A stretch of DNA of 64,000 nucleotides from Euryarchaeota archaeon UBA62 (GTDB lineage: Archaea; Thermoplasmatota; Poseidoniia; Poseidoniales; Thalassarchaeaceae), in contig DAPJ01000005.1 of NCBI GenBank assembly GCA_002502095.1, positions 63,034-127,033 of the forward strand, given 5' to 3'. The notes under the pieces are model-generated. The model was not told the DNA's origin. It searched no databases and was given only the letters and a program-made list of their open reading frames with translations. Below are positions 7,718-15,228 of this stretch, piece after piece. The stretch's first letter is position 1. Every line of letters begins with the position of its first letter. Made by a program: the position numbers and the translations under genes.

Positions 7718-10501
7718 TCACTGACTCTTCCCTGCCTCAACCTGCCTGGCTAGGAAGCTAACGACATCCAATATTTCGAAGTCATGTCTTGGGTCCCCTT
7801 CGAACTTTAGGCACTCGAAATGGGAGACACACTTTGGACAGGATGTCAGCATGATGTCAGCCCCAGTTGCGTTTACCTCTTCGAATCTCTGGACTCTCAA
7901 AGCTCTACTATTCTCATTACAGCTCATCATACTGGAAACACCACAGCAAAGTGCATCTTCGCCATGATGCTCCATCTCTACTAGGTTAACTCCTTCTACG
8001 TTGGATATGAGGTCCCTTGGCTGGTCATAGATATTCATCTGCCTCCCTAGTCTGCATGGGTCATGGAAAGTGACCGTAACATCGTCATCCGATTGTAGAT
8101 TCATGTCAAAACCATTCTCTACCAGGAATTCAGTGGTATGCATCACCTTCATGTCCTCCAACTCATAGTCCAGGGCGAATGTTCTGAAGCACTCGGCGCA
8201 AGATGTCACTAGGGTGTCAATCCCACTCTCTCCTAGTTTCTTCTGATTGTACGCCTTGAGCTTCTCAAAGACTTCTGTCATTCCTTGCCATTTCTGATCA
8301 TGGCCACAGCACTTCAAGAAATCCCTACCAAGGTAAGTGACATCTTCACCCATCTCTTCGAATAGCGTGAATGCGGAAGTTGTAGCATCTCCTAGATTCA
8401 TGGAACCTTCGTTGACGTGACTGAAAATCATTTCTTGATCCAGGTAGTCGACACATCCTGGGTAGTATCCGATGTTCGAATCAATTGGATACTCATCAAT
8501 CGACATGAAGTATCCGTCAGCATCCTCCTCTGCTTCAGCAGCTAGGACCGCCTGTAATACAGTATGAGGAATTTCAGTAGCAGGAGGGCCGCCGACTATC
8601 ATATTCCTCCTGATGTCAACATATGAATCATAATCCACTAGTTGGGGACAGGCATTGGTACAAGCAGAGCACGTCAGACATGAATACAAAGGAACCCCGT
8701 CGTCCTCATTGTTCCAAGTATTGTAGATGATGTTCAGCTTATCTCCAGAGTTGAATAGCCTCACTGGACAAGCGTCATCACAAAGATCGCAGCCGTAGCA
8801 CTTGTTCATCTCGTATTCGTATCCTCTCGCCATGCTCCTCATGAGCATGAATACCAAAGCACCGACTCCCAGACAAGGTATGAATAACGAATATATCAAT
8901 TTCGCATCAAGACTCTTCGGATTCTTGTGATACGTTGGATTCTTCAAGTACATTGCCGACATGGTCTCTAGATCCAGAGTCGACTCTGACCTGACTAGTG
9001 AAGTGCCATCATCATTCAACAGTAGGGGCTGGTATGCTACCACAGACAAGCTCGTGATTACCTCTACAGACTCGTTGATTCCTTGCGATGTGGTCATGTA
9101 AGAAACACTGTAAGTATTCCCCGCATCTAGGTATATGGTTTCCGAAACACACCCTTCCGTACTCCAAATTTCATCTCCTGACGAGTCACTTAGAACCAAA
9201 CTCTGAGAATGGACACCTGCTCCTCTGACTGTAGTCCTGAATAGACATCCAATATCCGCTGGAACTTCGGAAACTCCCAGGTCTTCTACTTCGAATGTCA
9301 TACTTACTTCGTATGTAATCTCAGATCCATCTGCAGTCCCGGGGAAAGATGTTTCATCCTCGGCCGAATTTCTACCTGTGGCACTGTCGGCATGTCCATT
9401 ATCACCTGCAAAGTCAATTATCTTGAATTTCGTAGGTTGGAAAATACCCCAATTAGACCAATGCGTCGCGGCAATGACACACCAATCAGAGGGATCTTCT
9501 TCTGATGACAATCCATTCCATGCAGCCAGTGTTGAGCTTTCCTCATAAGGTATGCATTCGTCTTCCCAGTCAGCCCAAACATTCCCTTCCTCTACGTGTA
9601 CAAGGGTGTCAGAAGGCTGTGCCCTGAGGGAATCCAAGTCTTCGACATCGTCCATGGCACCGAGCCCACCATAGTCCCAGAAACCATTCTCATACACAGG
9701 CCATGTGACAACAGATATGAGTACAGCGGCAATTAGAGATCCTACAGCAACCTGACGACCAATCCTTGGGGTAACTCTGGAACCTACTGAGCTAAGCAGG
9801 AATTTCCTGGTAGGGAAATATATGACTGCGAATAAGAAAATTCCAGTAAGTATCCACGGAACCGCATTGAAAACCTCAGCAGTCCAGGGGGCTTGTCTTC
9901 CACACATTAGTTCAGAATGAGAACCAGTAAAGCAATAGTCACTACGATCTTTGGCATACAAGTCTAGGAATATATTGATCGAGAAAACCGATATGAACCA
10001 GACATGGGCTAAATAAACAGCTCCCGCAGTTGCAAACCATGGATCTTCAACCCCTCTCTTTTCTCTACCGGGTAGGAAGGGGGGAAGTGCGAGAATACCA
10101 ACAGGAAGTCCTGTAATTGCGGCTCCCCACCAAGCAGCGTTCCAATCGATAACAGGAGTTCCGAAGAACTCTCCGATAGGGCCTGCTGGAATCACAAATT
10201 GAGGAAGATACTCGCCCCATCTTAGGTATCCGTATGAAAACAGAACGTACCAATCGGGGAATACGAAACCAGCTTGCGCGAATGGATCAGCCGCACTATG
10301 CAGTGGGGGAGGTATCAGCCAAGAGTAGAATGCTATGGTCATGACAATCGAGGCAAAAATTATCGTATCTCGAAGTACTTCAGTAGGCCAGAAAGGATGT
10401 CCAGTAAACGTCCTCCTCCTCTCGGTATCAGCTTCCAAAAGCTTGTTTCTCTCGCTGATGTATGTATCAGCAATTCTACCAAATCTATCCATCATCCCCA
10501 T
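7718..10501 (-). CDS. cytochrome b C-terminal domain fused to HdrD-like iron-sulfur reductase
   Basis: A 927-residue multidomain protein. Residues 36-270 resemble the cytochrome b C-terminal/subunit IV part: HPFWPT at 35-40, the quinol-site segment PDWY at 82-85 (PEWY in most homologues), and about five membrane helices. Residues about 271-530 form a soluble domain, likely outside the cytoplasm, with no recognised family. One helix (about 534-555) then leads to a cytoplasmic HdrD/GlpC part with two ferredoxin motifs (C568, C571, C574, C578; C608, C611, C614, C618) and two CCG domains (C683, C731-C732, C768, C771; C816, C852-C853, C888, C891), all ligands intact. It is the last gene of the Rieske/cytochrome b operon. 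The predicted role is linking the quinone pool to a cytoplasmic thiol/disulfide or electron carrier; the partner is unknown. Confidence 0.9.
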   Translation of the reverse strand: MGMMDRFGRIADTYISERNKLLEADTERRRTFTGHPFWPTEVLRDTIIFASIVMTIAFYSWLIPPPLHSAADPFAQAGFVFPDWYVLFSYGYLRWGEYLPQFVIPAGPIGEFFGTPVIDWNAAWWGAAITGLPVGILALPPFLPGREKRGVEDPWFATAGAVYLAHVWFISVFSINIFLDLYAKDRSDYCFTGSHSELMCGRQAPWTAEVFNAVPWILTGIFLFAVIYFPTRKFLLSSVGSRVTPRIGRQVAVGSLIAAVLISVVTWPVYENGFWDYGGLGAMDDVEDLDSLRAQPSDTLVHVEEGNVWADWEDECIPYEESSTLAAWNGLSSEEDPSDWCVIAATHWSNWGIFQPTKFKIIDFAGDNGHADSATGRNSAEDETSFPGTADGSEITYEVSMTFEVEDLGVSEVPADIGCLFRTTVRGAGVHSQSLVLSDSSGDEIWSTEGCVSETIYLDAGNTYSVSYMTTSQGINESVEVITSLSVVAYQPLLLNDDGTSLVRSESTLDLETMSAMYLKNPTYHKNPKSLDAKLIYSLFIPCLGVGALVFMLMRSMARGYEYEMNKCYGCDLCDDACPVRLFNSGDKLNIIYNTWNNEDDGVPLYSCLTCSACTNACPQLVDYDSYVDIRRNMIVGGPPATEIPHTVLQAVLAAEAEEDADGYFMSIDEYPIDSNIGYYPGCVDYLDQEMIFSHVNEGSMNLGDATTSAFTLFEEMGEDVTYLGRDFLKCCGHDQKWQGMTEVFEKLKAYNQKKLGESGIDTLVTSCAECFRTFALDYELEDMKVMHTTEFLVENGFDMNLQSDDDVTVTFHDPCRLGRQMNIYDQPRDLISNVEGVNLVEMEHHGEDALCCGVSSMMSCNENSRALRVQRFEEVNATGADIMLTSCPKCVSHFECLKFEGDPRHDFEILDVVSFLARQVEAGKSQ

Positions 10502-10511
10502 TTATCACACC

Positions 10512-11378
10512 TCAATGTGGCTCCGCTATACCTTGTGCCCAAACAATGAACAAATGTGCAAGAATGAGCGAAGTAACTACTACTGGAAGTATGAAGACAT
10601 GAAGGAAGTACATTCTGGTAACCGTCTGTCCTGAGATTGTAGTACCGGCGAACATAGCGGTTGCAACCCAACCTCCAATCAGAGGGGTACTATTTGCCAT
10701 GTTGATTCCAATAGTTGCAGCACCGAATGCTAGGCTATCCCATGGGAGGAGGTATCCTGAATAGCCAAAGAAAATTGTGAAGAACATCAGTGCGACTCCA
10801 ATCAACCAGTTTAATTCCCTAGGATTCCTGTAAGCACCGGTGAAGTAGACCCTACACATGTGCAGGAATACAGCAGCGACCATGAAGTGCGTAGTCCAGT
10901 GATGTATGGATCTGATGATGTATCCGAAAGGAAGTTGTGTCATTATGAATTCCATGCTACTATACGCAGGAGTTGGATCTCCCTCTCCACCCGGTACGTA
11001 GTATAGTCCTAGAACAGTACCTGTCAGAACTAGGATTACGAATGCCAAGAAGGAAATCCCACCTAGGCAGTATAGGGGATACCAATACCAAATTATTCTG
11101 AGCTTGTATTTCTCAGCATGAGTCATGGGCATTTGCCTGTGCATGCCGTAGTACGCATCCCTGCTCATCCCCCAGTAGTCCTGAATTCTGAATCTTGTAT
11201 CTAGCCACGAGAATGCCCACAGGAATGACTTTTCTGCTAGACCCATGCTACTAGCACTAGTCTCGACCGCTCGCAGTATTTCTTTCCTCGGCATCTCCTC
11301 TCTTTCTTTCCTCAGTGTTAGAGCTACTATTACTACAACTAAGGTTATGAAGACCCATAGAAACCAGAATTGAATCAT
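10512..11378 (-). CDS. cytochrome b N-terminal domain (cytochrome b6-like), diheme
   Basis: The 288-residue protein has an extra N-terminal helix (about 3-22), a 70-residue soluble segment, then the four-helix cytochrome b core. The heme ligands are visible: H159 (or H160) with H173 in helix B, and H260 with H275 in helix D. The 15-residue step in helix D is the b6-type spacing. The sequence 'GYSGYLLPWDSLAFGA' is the conserved quinol-oxidation helix. With the Rieske protein and the fused subunit IV-like domain it forms a quinol-oxidising membrane complex. It lies 10 bases upstream of the fusion gene. Confidence 0.93.
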   Translation of the reverse strand: MIQFWFLWVFITLVVVIVALTLRKEREEMPRKEILRAVETSASSMGLAEKSFLWAFSWLDTRFRIQDYWGMSRDAYYGMHRQMPMTHAEKYKLRIIWYWYPLYCLGGISFLAFVILVLTGTVLGLYYVPGGEGDPTPAYSSMEFIMTQLPFGYIIRSIHHWTTHFMVAAVFLHMCRVYFTGAYRNPRELNWLIGVALMFFTIFFGYSGYLLPWDSLAFGAATIGINMANSTPLIGGWVATAMFAGTTISGQTVTRMYFLHVFILPVVVTSLILAHLFIVWAQGIAEPH

Positions 11379-11387
11379 TTTCTCACC

Positions 11388-12242
11388 TCAGTCGCAATAT
11401 GTGTACCAGTCTTTGAAATCAGGCAGAGCCTCTATCAAATCTCCGTTAAGAACGAATGGAATCAATGGCATCCCCATTGGTGCCGGACCTCCGGCCCTCT
11501 TAATCCCAATGAAATCAAATTCAGCACCACTTGATCTATTTCTGGCCCTATTCTTCTCTATGACAGTAGGGTCGAACCTAGACGAGTGACAGATACAGAA
11601 CAGCTTACTTCCCCCAGAGTCAGTTCCACTTGGAACCCACTGGTCTTCGGTAAATTCGTTAGTAACCAGTTGCCACCCCGGGATGCAACAAAGGTGCGTA
11701 CACCTTGAAAATATTAGTATCAGGTTGTCATGTATGGAAAGAGACTGATATTGGGGATCTTCATCTAGCTCGTATCCAGAGCCAACATATGAGCCATCTG
11801 CCGTGTATCCATCCATAAATTGAAATCGAGGCTTATCCTCAATGAGGGCACTACCCTTATTCTCTTCATGAGGTACATACACTGCATTTACTGGCATTCC
11901 CGACCATACTCCCTGGGCTGCTGACATCCCCGTGGCGGAACTGGCGGCCGCATCGACGAACGATTGGTATGTCATGGGCTCCAAGTGCCTATCTCCGTAC
12001 CATACACTATCCTCTGCCCCCGTCGGTACCCAGTATCTCACAGCAGTGTCTCCTCCATCTGCTTCTGCCTGCCCCATTAGTAAGGATGCGAACCCAACAC
12101 TCCCAATGCTGGCAACGGTAATGGCACCAGCGGCGGTATTGAACGAGTGCCTCATGAACTCGCGCCTGTCTATCAGGTGCCCCTCTCCGGACGAATCCTC
12201 CGAGCTTGAAGAACTATCTCTGAGCGTGAATTTTCTTGCCAT
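11388..12242 (-). CDS. Rieske [2Fe-2S] protein with twin-arginine signal
   Basis: A 284-residue protein. Residues 25-31 DRREFMR followed by a hydrophobic stretch (about 36-57) make a Tat-type signal/anchor. The Rieske cluster boxes are CTHLCC (181-186) and CICHS (216-220): ligands C181, H183, C216, H219, with C186-C218 as the likely disulfide. Box 1 has Cys where most proteins have Gly. The TatC-like gene at 57241 could serve its export. The operon order, CxCH protein, two-helix protein, Rieske, cytochrome b, and b-HdrD fusion, points to one complex. Confidence 0.95.
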   Translation of the reverse strand: MARKFTLRDSSSSSEDSSGEGHLIDRREFMRHSFNTAAGAITVASIGSVGFASLLMGQAEADGGDTAVRYWVPTGAEDSVWYGDRHLEPMTYQSFVDAAASSATGMSAAQGVWSGMPVNAVYVPHEENKGSALIEDKPRFQFMDGYTADGSYVGSGYELDEDPQYQSLSIHDNLILIFSRCTHLCCIPGWQLVTNEFTEDQWVPSGTDSGGSKLFCICHSSRFDPTVIEKNRARNRSSGAEFDFIGIKRAGGPAPMGMPLIPFVLNGDLIEALPDFKDWYTYCD

Positions 12243-12244
12243 AC

Positions 12245-12694
12245 TTACACCTCATATTTCTTCCATGATTCAGGATCTTTCGTAGTGATATACTTGTTTC
12301 TCCTGCTCTTCACGATTACTATGTCAGGCATTACATACTTCATGTATATCATTCCCAGTATTATTACAGTAAGCAATAACATCCCTAAGAAGAAAGACAA
12401 CATCTGTTGATCCCATTTATTGTAAAGCCCATATGAAAGTGAACCAGCCCAGTAAAGTGACCAAACTATTCCCCAAAGGCCTACTAAAATTATTAGCCAT
12501 GAATCTCCAGAAGGAGAGACGCTGGCTCTAACAATAGACCCTGCAGGGGCCTCATTGAAAACCCCGTGTTCAATCGCAGTCTCATAAGCCTCCTCTGTGA
12601 GAGATATTCCATCAAGGGCCTCCCTGGCGTCTTCCACGCTCACCTCTCCCGATGCTACCTGCCTGAGCATCTTCATTACTACGTCATCCCTCAT
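12245..12694 (-). CDS. two-helix membrane protein of the Rieske/cytochrome b operon, unknown
   Basis: A 149-residue protein, unrecognised. The N-terminal 45 residues are helical and soluble, with a short 'SGEVSVEDAREAL' unit that looks like an oligomerisation motif. Two membrane helices follow (about 66-86 and 99-120), then a basic C-terminal tail facing the cytoplasm by the positive-inside rule. Its ATG overlaps the stop of the CxCH gene by one base and its end is two bases from the Rieske start, so it is probably a structural subunit. Confidence 0.75.
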   Translation of the reverse strand: MRDDVVMKMLRQVASGEVSVEDAREALDGISLTEEAYETAIEHGVFNEAPAGSIVRASVSPSGDSWLIILVGLWGIVWSLYWAGSLSYGLYNKWDQQMLSFFLGMLLLTVIILGMIYMKYVMPDIVIVKSRRNKYITTKDPESWKKYEV

Positions 12695-13503
12695 TACTGA
12701 TCACCCCTTCTCTGGTGCTTAATCCTCAGTCTCAGAAGATTACTCCTGCCCTCATAATGTCTTGAGAATCCATACCTCAACATCAATCCACAAAAGATAA
12801 TCACGATAACAACAGCGGCGAAGCCGAGCAGCCCTAGCCAATGCGCCCTCATACCAGCTCCCATGTGGTGTAGGTCCACCCCTTCTTCCACAGGTGCCGG
12901 TGGCTCTATGTCACCATTTCCTACGAATACAGTCCTCGTCCCTCCAAATTCACCTTCATCTATAGACGCACTTAGCCTGTTCCACCTGTCCAGTTGCGAG
13001 GGAATCCCGTCTCCATTAACCGAGTTCCCAGCCAACCAAATCGTAACAACACCAGTACCTTCTTCTGGAGCAGTCCATGTGATATGCCAAGTTCTGTCAG
13101 AAACCTTCGATCCAGAATTGCTGTGAGTGAGTGTAGAAAGATCGTCTTCCCAGTTGTACATCAAGGACTCAAATCCAGCCGAGGCGGTGAGGGTACCTTC
13201 GCTAACCCTCATGGAAAATCCACCGGTATGGGAAGTCGTATCTGCCACAGGACCCCCAATGATTTGAATTGACATTTCATAGGAATCTCCTGGTTGGTAA
13301 CGATGGGGGACATCGGTCAATATTAGAGTGACAGAATTATCCGGCTCCTCGGCGTGACATGTGCATCCTGCAAGCGCCACATCTCCCTCATTATTCGCAT
13401 CGCCACCTATGCCTGTGGGATTGGCCTGTGACCCACCAGCCGTCAGCACAGCGACAATAGTGATAGCCAGTACCTTCCTTACGGTGAGCACACTCGACGC
13501 CAT
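12694..13503 (-). CDS. exported CxCH-domain protein (choice-of-anchor V/Reeler-like) with C-terminal anchor
   Basis: About 269 residues: signal peptide (residues 1-28), a beta-sandwich region beginning with 'AGCTCH', and a C-terminal helix (about 225-245) with a basic tail. The sequence 'WTAPEEGTGVVTIWLAGN' and 'SVNGDG.P...DRWN.LS' are shared with the protein at 56116-57240. CxCH differs from the heme c site CxxCH by one missing residue, so covalent heme is uncertain. ATG 13503 is preceded by AGGTG at good spacing. As first gene of the cytochrome b operon it may be the exported electron-transfer or assembly partner; this is inference. Confidence 0.75.
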   Translation of the reverse strand: MASSVLTVRKVLAITIVAVLTAGGSQANPTGIGGDANNEGDVALAGCTCHAEEPDNSVTLILTDVPHRYQPGDSYEMSIQIIGGPVADTTSHTGGFSMRVSEGTLTASAGFESLMYNWEDDLSTLTHSNSGSKVSDRTWHITWTAPEEGTGVVTIWLAGNSVNGDGIPSQLDRWNRLSASIDEGEFGGTRTVFVGNGDIEPPAPVEEGVDLHHMGAGMRAHWLGLLGFAAVVIVIIFCGLMLRYGFSRHYEGRSNLLRLRIKHQRRGDQ

Positions 13504-13646
13504 CCACAACACCTTGGTGTAGTGGCCACCAGAAAGGGGGCTATTAACGTTGCATTACCCCACTGTCAGTATGCCACACTAAACAGGCCATTTCTGATAG
13601 CATGCCGTCACACCAAACTAATATGCCAAGTCTAAGAGGAAGTGAT

Positions 13647-13952
13647 ATGTCAGGGCCCGTTTGGAGGAATGTGTACAGTCTTAACGAGGATCAAATATCG
13701 AAACTTGACGAGGCCGAGGACCATATGGAGATGATGAGAATCGGTCCCGCTGAAAAAATACTCATCGAACTTCTCGAGCAAGAACCAGAGTGCGTTCCGG
13801 TCCTGAACGTCATGGCACACCTCCAGGGAAGGTATTTATCAGACTTCGAGAAAGCTGTAGAATTCTATGATAAGGTACTTGCTATAGAACCAGATAATGC
13901 ATGGGCAAGAGATGAGAGAAGACGTTACACAAGATATTCCAGTTATGATTGA
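13647..13952 (+). CDS. small TPR-like repeat protein
   Basis: About 101 residues, helical, with a TPR-type unit at the C-terminal half ('FEKAVEFYDKVLAIEPDNAWA') preceded by a partly degenerate repeat ('AEKILIELLEQEPE'). This fold usually mediates protein-protein contact. ATG 13647 is supported by a GAGGAAGTGAT site; an upstream ATG at 13602 would add 15 residues. Its stop overlaps the start of the FtsZ-like gene, so the two are likely translated together and may interact. Confidence 0.7.
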   Translation: MSGPVWRNVYSLNEDQISKLDEAEDHMEMMRIGPAEKILIELLEQEPECVPVLNVMAHLQGRYLSDFEKAVEFYDKVLAIEPDNAWARDERRRYTRYSSYD

Positions 13953-14892
13953 GCAATTCTATACGCCTACCCCATACTCGAGGTTCGTGAACGACGGAGA
14001 GGTCCTAATAGCCGGAGTCGGAGGCTTGGGTTGTATATGGGCTATTGAGGCTCATTCAAGATGCTCAGAATTATCCGAGTTACTGTTAATCGATGCCGAT
14101 GAAAGCTCCTTCGAAGGAGCTAACGAGGCTAATTGCTTGTATCTCGATGCAGGAGGGGAGGGCAGAGGCGCAGCAGCTCTTCCTTCAATGGCAACACACA
14201 GGCTGAGAAATGGTATTGACTCAATTTCTTCTCTACTTGAAGGGGCCGAGGTGCTCATCCTATTGACTGGTTTGGGGGGAGGAATGGGATCTGGTGCTTC
14301 GGGGGAACTGGCAAGGATAGCAAATCAACACGGTTGCATGGTTCTTTCTATCGCGGGCCTTCCCTTTGCAGAACAGCCACTAAGGTGTTCGATTGCAGAG
14401 GCAGCAATCCCTTCATTAGAAGTAAATTCCAGCGTGTGTATCAGAGTCAGTATGGAGAGATTAGCTTGGCAGTCTAGGAGCAGGAAGACGAATTGGATGA
14501 CAGGTTCAGGTTGGATAGCGGAACTCGTTGAAGGACTTGTTACGACCCTAGCTAGTGTGGGAAGAATAAATCTAGATTTAATGGATATGAGAGCAATAAT
14601 AAACAAAGAAGGAAATGCTACTTTGATAGTTGGAACGGGTGTATCTGAGAATCCTAAATCAGTAGTTGAGATGGCTAGAAACTCACCTCTAAATGACATT
14701 CCAGTAGAAGGCGCCAAGGGTTGTATGATTCAGGTCGAAGGAGGCCCAGATATGACTCTAGCACACCTGACAGAATTAACAGACTCATTCGTATCATCCA
14801 TGGACCCAGACTGCCAGGTCATCATGGGAGCCAGAGTTAGTGATGAGATGGTCGGTAAGCTCAGGCTCGTCGCAGTAGTTAGTGGGATTTAG
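13945..14892 (+). CDS. divergent FtsZ/tubulin-superfamily protein
   Basis: A 315-residue protein. The glycine-rich N-terminal GTP-binding loop is present as 'GVGGLGC'. The tubulin signature reads GGGMGSG (111-117), with Met for the usual Thr. The T7 catalytic loop 'INLDLMDMRAII' near 208-219 keeps both acidic residues. No long C-terminal tail with an FtsZ-type peptide is seen. It may be a cytoskeletal GTPase other than the main division FtsZ; archaea often carry several FtsZ paralogues. The start at 13945 overlaps the TPR gene stop; a longer start at 13897 would lie deep in that gene. A SepF-like protein is encoded at 47190-47579. Confidence 0.75.
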   Translation: MIEQFYTPTPYSRFVNDGEVLIAGVGGLGCIWAIEAHSRCSELSELLLIDADESSFEGANEANCLYLDAGGEGRGAAALPSMATHRLRNGIDSISSLLEGAEVLILLTGLGGGMGSGASGELARIANQHGCMVLSIAGLPFAEQPLRCSIAEAAIPSLEVNSSVCIRVSMERLAWQSRSRKTNWMTGSGWIAELVEGLVTTLASVGRINLDLMDMRAIINKEGNATLIVGTGVSENPKSVVEMARNSPLNDIPVEGAKGCMIQVEGGPDMTLAHLTELTDSFVSSMDPDCQVIMGARVSDEMVGKLRLVAVVSGI

Positions 14893-14927
14893 GCTTCATT
14901 AATTAACTGAAATCCCCTCTCAGACTC

Positions 14928-15224
14928 ATGGCTAAGGTCAGTAAGGCCAGAAGGGGTAAAAATAGATGGATAGGCCTGCACATCTATCAGAAACCAATTA
15001 CTAGGACATTATTAGAGGATAATTTAGGAAAGATAATGGGCGATATCGACTGGAAATTATTTGATTTGTTCGACGACGAAATTCATACTCTAGCAATTCT
15101 GAGGACATCACTTGAAGATAGCTTGGAAGCAAAGAAAAAAATTAATTCTATTGACGGTATGGCGACTCTAACCACATCAGGTAAGATTAGGCTCGTAAGG
15201 CAGAGATTGGGCATCCATAAATAG
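14928..15224 (+). CDS. RNase P protein component Pop5/Rnp2-like
   Basis: This 98-residue basic protein matches the archaeal Pop5 layout: an N-terminal strand 'KNRWIGLHI', a central helix, 'TLAILRTSLEDSLEAKKKI', and the C-terminal 'TTSGKIRLVRQRLG' block that resembles the 'SGTIrslrr' end of the family. Pop5 and Rpp30 form the catalytic-domain cofactor of RNase P, which trims tRNA 5' ends. It lies 35 bases after the FtsZ-like gene and converges with the biotin ligase fusion (4 bases apart). The identification rests on short motifs. Confidence 0.65.
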   Translation: MAKVSKARRGKNRWIGLHIYQKPITRTLLEDNLGKIMGDIDWKLFDLFDDEIHTLAILRTSLEDSLEAKKKINSIDGMATLTTSGKIRLVRQRLGIHK

Positions 15225-15228
15225 CTAA

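Noticed and set aside
7489..7761. 90-codon ORF in another frame over the small membrane protein
   Set aside because: No hydrophobic pattern, runs into the fusion gene's 3' end; the 87-residue membrane protein is more plausible.
12694..13503. A c-type cytochrome assignment for the CxCH protein
   Set aside because: The site is CxCH, one residue short of the standard CxxCH heme attachment motif; left as an unassigned exported domain.
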